Assembly: GCA_025464735.1 (NCBI GenBank)
Contig: JAODMX010000300.1
Span: forward strand, 1 to 15,044
Reading direction: 5' to 3'
DNA length: 15,044 nt
Origin: Frondihabitans sp.
Lineage (GTDB): Bacteria; Actinomycetota; Actinomycetes; Actinomycetales; Microbacteriaceae
This document shows positions 13,478-15,044 of this stretch, in pieces. The notes beneath the pieces are model-generated. The model searched no databases. It saw nothing but the letters and a program-made list of their open reading frames with translations, and was not told the DNA's origin. The translations under genes and the position numbers were made by a program. The first letter of the stretch is position 1. Every line of letters begins with the position of its first letter.

Positions 13478-14490
13478 CGCGCATCCTGGGTCGTGGCGTG
13501 CTCGCCGACCGTGGGCGGCCCAGCGACCTTCGCGACGATCGATCCGATCACCGAGGCCGCGTCGACGCCGTTCGCCCAGGCCTGCGGGGTGAGGGAGATC
13601 CGGTGAGCCAGAACGGGAACGGCTGCGGCCTTGACGTCTTCGGGAGCGACGAAGTCACGGCCGTCCAGGACGGCCCGCGCGCGACCGACCAGCATGAGTC
13701 CCTGGGCGCCGCGCGGGGAGGCGCCGACCTGGACGTCGCGATTCGTCCGGGTGGCGTTGACGAGATCGACGCAGTAGAGCGCGATGTCGGGGTCGACGTG
13801 CACGCTCTCGACGGTCGCCTGCATGGCGAGCAGGATCCGGGGGCTGACGACGCCTGAGACGGTCGCGATCTCGCGCCTCCGGTCGACCCGGTTCAGGAGT
13901 ACTCGCTGCTCGCCCTCGCGGCTCGGGTACCCCACTGCCAATCGCACCATGAAACGGTCGAGCTGAGCCTCGGGAAGGGCGTAGGTGCCCTCGTACTCGA
14001 TCGGGTTCGATGTCGCGATGACGTGGAACGGCTTCGGCAGCGGGAAGCTCTGGCCCTCGACGGTCACCTGCCCCTCGGCCATGGCCTCGAGGAGAGCGGA
14101 CTGGGTCTTGGGCGACGTGCGGTTGATCTCGTCGGCGAGGAACAGGCCCGTGAAGACCGGGCCGGGGCGGAAGACGAAGTCAGAGGTCGCGGGCGCGTAG
14201 AGAAACGAGCCCGTGATGTCGGCGGGGAGCAGGTCGGGTGTGCACTGCAGGCGCCGGAAGTCGAGACCGAACGCCTCGGCGAGGCTCCTGGCGGCCAGGG
14301 TTTTGCCCAGCCCGGGAACGTCTTCGAAGAGTACGTGCCCTCCGGCGAGGATGCTCGCCAGGGCGAGTTCAAGCGGCTCTCGCATTCCGACGACGACGCT
14401 GCCGACCTCATCGAGGATGCTCGCGCCGAGGCGGGAGACCTCGGCGATGCTCAGCGGGGCGGATTCGGTCAGTTCGGCGGCGGAGGTCAC
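13474..14490 (-). CDS. MoxR family AAA+ ATPase
   Basis: 338 residues from GTG 14490. AAA+ motifs are in order: Walker A PGLGKT (59-64), Walker B LFLADE (116-121) and sensor 1 TSNP (160-163, Asn162) followed by GTYALPEAQLDRF. The C-terminal lid domain includes VGASPRGAQGLM, the family's sensor-2 arginine region. MoxR ATPases act as hexameric chaperones that mature protein complexes, usually with a DUF58/VWA partner, which is encoded next. The frame is open upstream to 14991, but that 167-residue extension runs over the preceding gene and lacks protein character; GTG 14490 gives a GTGA overlap with that gene's stop (14487-14490) and begins 13 residues before conserved sequence. Confident family call; client unknown. 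Confidence 0.93.
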   Translation of the reverse strand: MTSAAELTESAPLSIAEVSRLGASILDEVGSVVVGMREPLELALASILAGGHVLFEDVPGLGKTLAARSLAEAFGLDFRRLQCTPDLLPADITGSFLYAPATSDFVFRPGPVFTGLFLADEINRTSPKTQSALLEAMAEGQVTVEGQSFPLPKPFHVIATSNPIEYEGTYALPEAQLDRFMVRLAVGYPSREGEQRVLLNRVDRRREIATVSGVVSPRILLAMQATVESVHVDPDIALYCVDLVNATRTNRDVQVGASPRGAQGLMLVGRARAVLDGRDFVAPEDVKAAAVPVLAHRISLTPQAWANGVDAASVIGSIVAKVAGPPTVGEHATTQDAR

Positions 14491-14984
14491 GGATGCCTTT
14501 CGGTAGGAGAGCCGAGCGCCTCGATGGCGCCCAGGATGCGGGTGAAGGAGTTCAGGTCGAGGTTCGACGAACGCCCGCTGAGGAGCGTGCGGACGACGCC
14601 GGGCGCGAGCACTTGCTCGATCGCCTCCCGGTCTGCCTCGGCGTACAGGTCGAGGCCGTAGAGAAAGAGAAGGCGATGTCTGGCCGCTTCGCGCGCCCGG
14701 CTCAGCGATCGCTCCTGGACACCCCCGCGGGTCCGCATCGACCAGCTGAGCGCCTCCAGGTCGCGGCGGGCGCCCGGCGCACGTCTGATCGGTGGCTGCG
14801 GCCATTGGAGCTCGTCGCTCTCCTGGACGGCGACCCAGGTCATGCCGAGAGCGGCCGCGGCGGCCGCGACCAGCGCGGACTGCGGGATCCCCAGGCCGAA
14901 GAACCAGACGATGCCGCCGATGATGACCGCCAGGACGATCACGAGGATCGCGAGACGGCGCAACGGCGGGCGGAACAGCTTCAC
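14487..14984 (-). CDS. Small two-TM membrane protein of the MoxR operon, function unknown
   Basis: 165 residues. Two hydrophobic spans lie at about 10-29 (LAILVIVLAVIIGGIVWFF) and 34-51, followed by a ~115-residue soluble charged domain (GGVQERSLSRAREAARHRLLF, EAIEQVLAPGVVRTLL) predicted to be helical. I do not recognise a family. GTG 14984 overlaps the preceding gene's stop (14981-14984), and the stop overlaps the MoxR start, so production is tied to both. In similar operons this position is taken by membrane proteins that may anchor or be clients of the MoxR complex; that role is inference here. Confidence 0.8.
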   Translation of the reverse strand: MKLFRPPLRRLAILVIVLAVIIGGIVWFFGLGIPQSALVAAAAAALGMTWVAVQESDELQWPQPPIRRAPGARRDLEALSWSMRTRGGVQERSLSRAREAARHRLLFLYGLDLYAEADREAIEQVLAPGVVRTLLSGRSSNLDLNSFTRILGAIEALGSPTERHP

Positions 14985-15043
14985 GAGACATCCGCCTCGG
15001 GGGTAGACCCGTCTCCGGGGCGGTCGGGGTCGTCGGCTCCGTT
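14981..15043 (-). CDS. C-terminal end of an upstream operon gene, truncated by window edge
   Basis: Twenty residues are visible, ending PDRPGDGSTPEADVS and TGA (14983-14981). The tail is polar and proline/acidic-rich. The stop overlaps the next start by GTGA, the same arrangement as the rest of the operon, which is the main reason to call it coding. The family cannot be assigned from the tail; in MoxR operons a DUF4350 or similar membrane protein often sits here. Confidence 0.6.
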   Translation of the reverse strand, partial: NGADDPDRPGDGSTPEADVS

Positions 15044-15044
15044 C

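Noticed and set aside
14491..14991. 167-residue N-terminal extension of MoxR
   Set aside because: It lies over the 165-aa membrane protein gene in another frame and has no MoxR-like content; GTG 14490 fits the operon's overlap pattern.
1..15044. CRISPR array, tRNA/rRNA gene, insertion sequence or prophage
   Set aside because: I saw no regularly spaced repeats, no tRNA-like cloverleaf, and no transposase, integrase or phage-like protein.

Overview
The window is high-GC DNA with dense, mostly short-spaced genes, GTG starts, many 4-base stop/start overlaps and several apparently leaderless starts. Together with the gene content (alpha-E/transglutaminase pair, MoxR-DUF58 operon, DHA2 and enterobactin-exporter-like MFS pumps, an MGL-type hydrolase), this points to an actinobacterium, most likely a Microbacteriaceae-like member of the Micrococcales. 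The family-level guess is inference from overall character, not from a marker gene. No rRNA, tRNA, CRISPR array, transposase, integrase or phage gene is visible, so this reads as ordinary chromosome.

Layout. 1-1732 (+): the 3' part of an alpha-E domain protein overlaps, by GTGA, a complete transglutaminase-like protein with an intact Cys/His/Asp triad. This is a known but functionally unresolved partnership that often includes an ATP-grasp protein. 1821-4568 (-): a MarR repressor is translationally coupled to an MFS exporter, followed, after a strong inverted repeat, by a GH114-type lipoprotein. 4671-6682 (+): an MGL-type alpha/beta hydrolase, a 66-bp near-perfect palindrome, then a lipoate-protein ligase whose accessory domain sits at the N-terminus. 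6725-7009 (-): a small PF14542-type GNAT. 7077-7919 (+): a solitary beta-type DNA methyltransferase. 7995-8498 (-): a flavin-reductase-fold protein. 8745-10562 (-): a 14-TM DHA2 multidrug exporter with a long extracytoplasmic insertion. 10719-11612 (+): a lipoprotein with a TIG domain and an Amidase_6-type cysteine hydrolase domain. 11619-15043 (-): an operon of (partial gene)-(165-aa membrane protein)-MoxR ATPase-DUF58-(178-aa membrane protein), every junction overlapping by 4 nt.

How genes work together. The MarR-MFS pair looks like a self-regulated efflux unit, with a palindromic operator over the predicted -10. The MoxR/DUF58 operon looks like a membrane-associated AAA+ chaperone system with two partners I cannot assign. 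Several intergenic gaps carry long imperfect inverted repeats, some able to form alternative hairpins. They probably act as bidirectional terminators for convergent genes, but some are longer than a terminator needs. I see no clear new defence or mobile system. The least explained items are the alpha-E/transglutaminase pair, the solitary methyltransferase, the MoxR-linked membrane proteins and the large palindromes.
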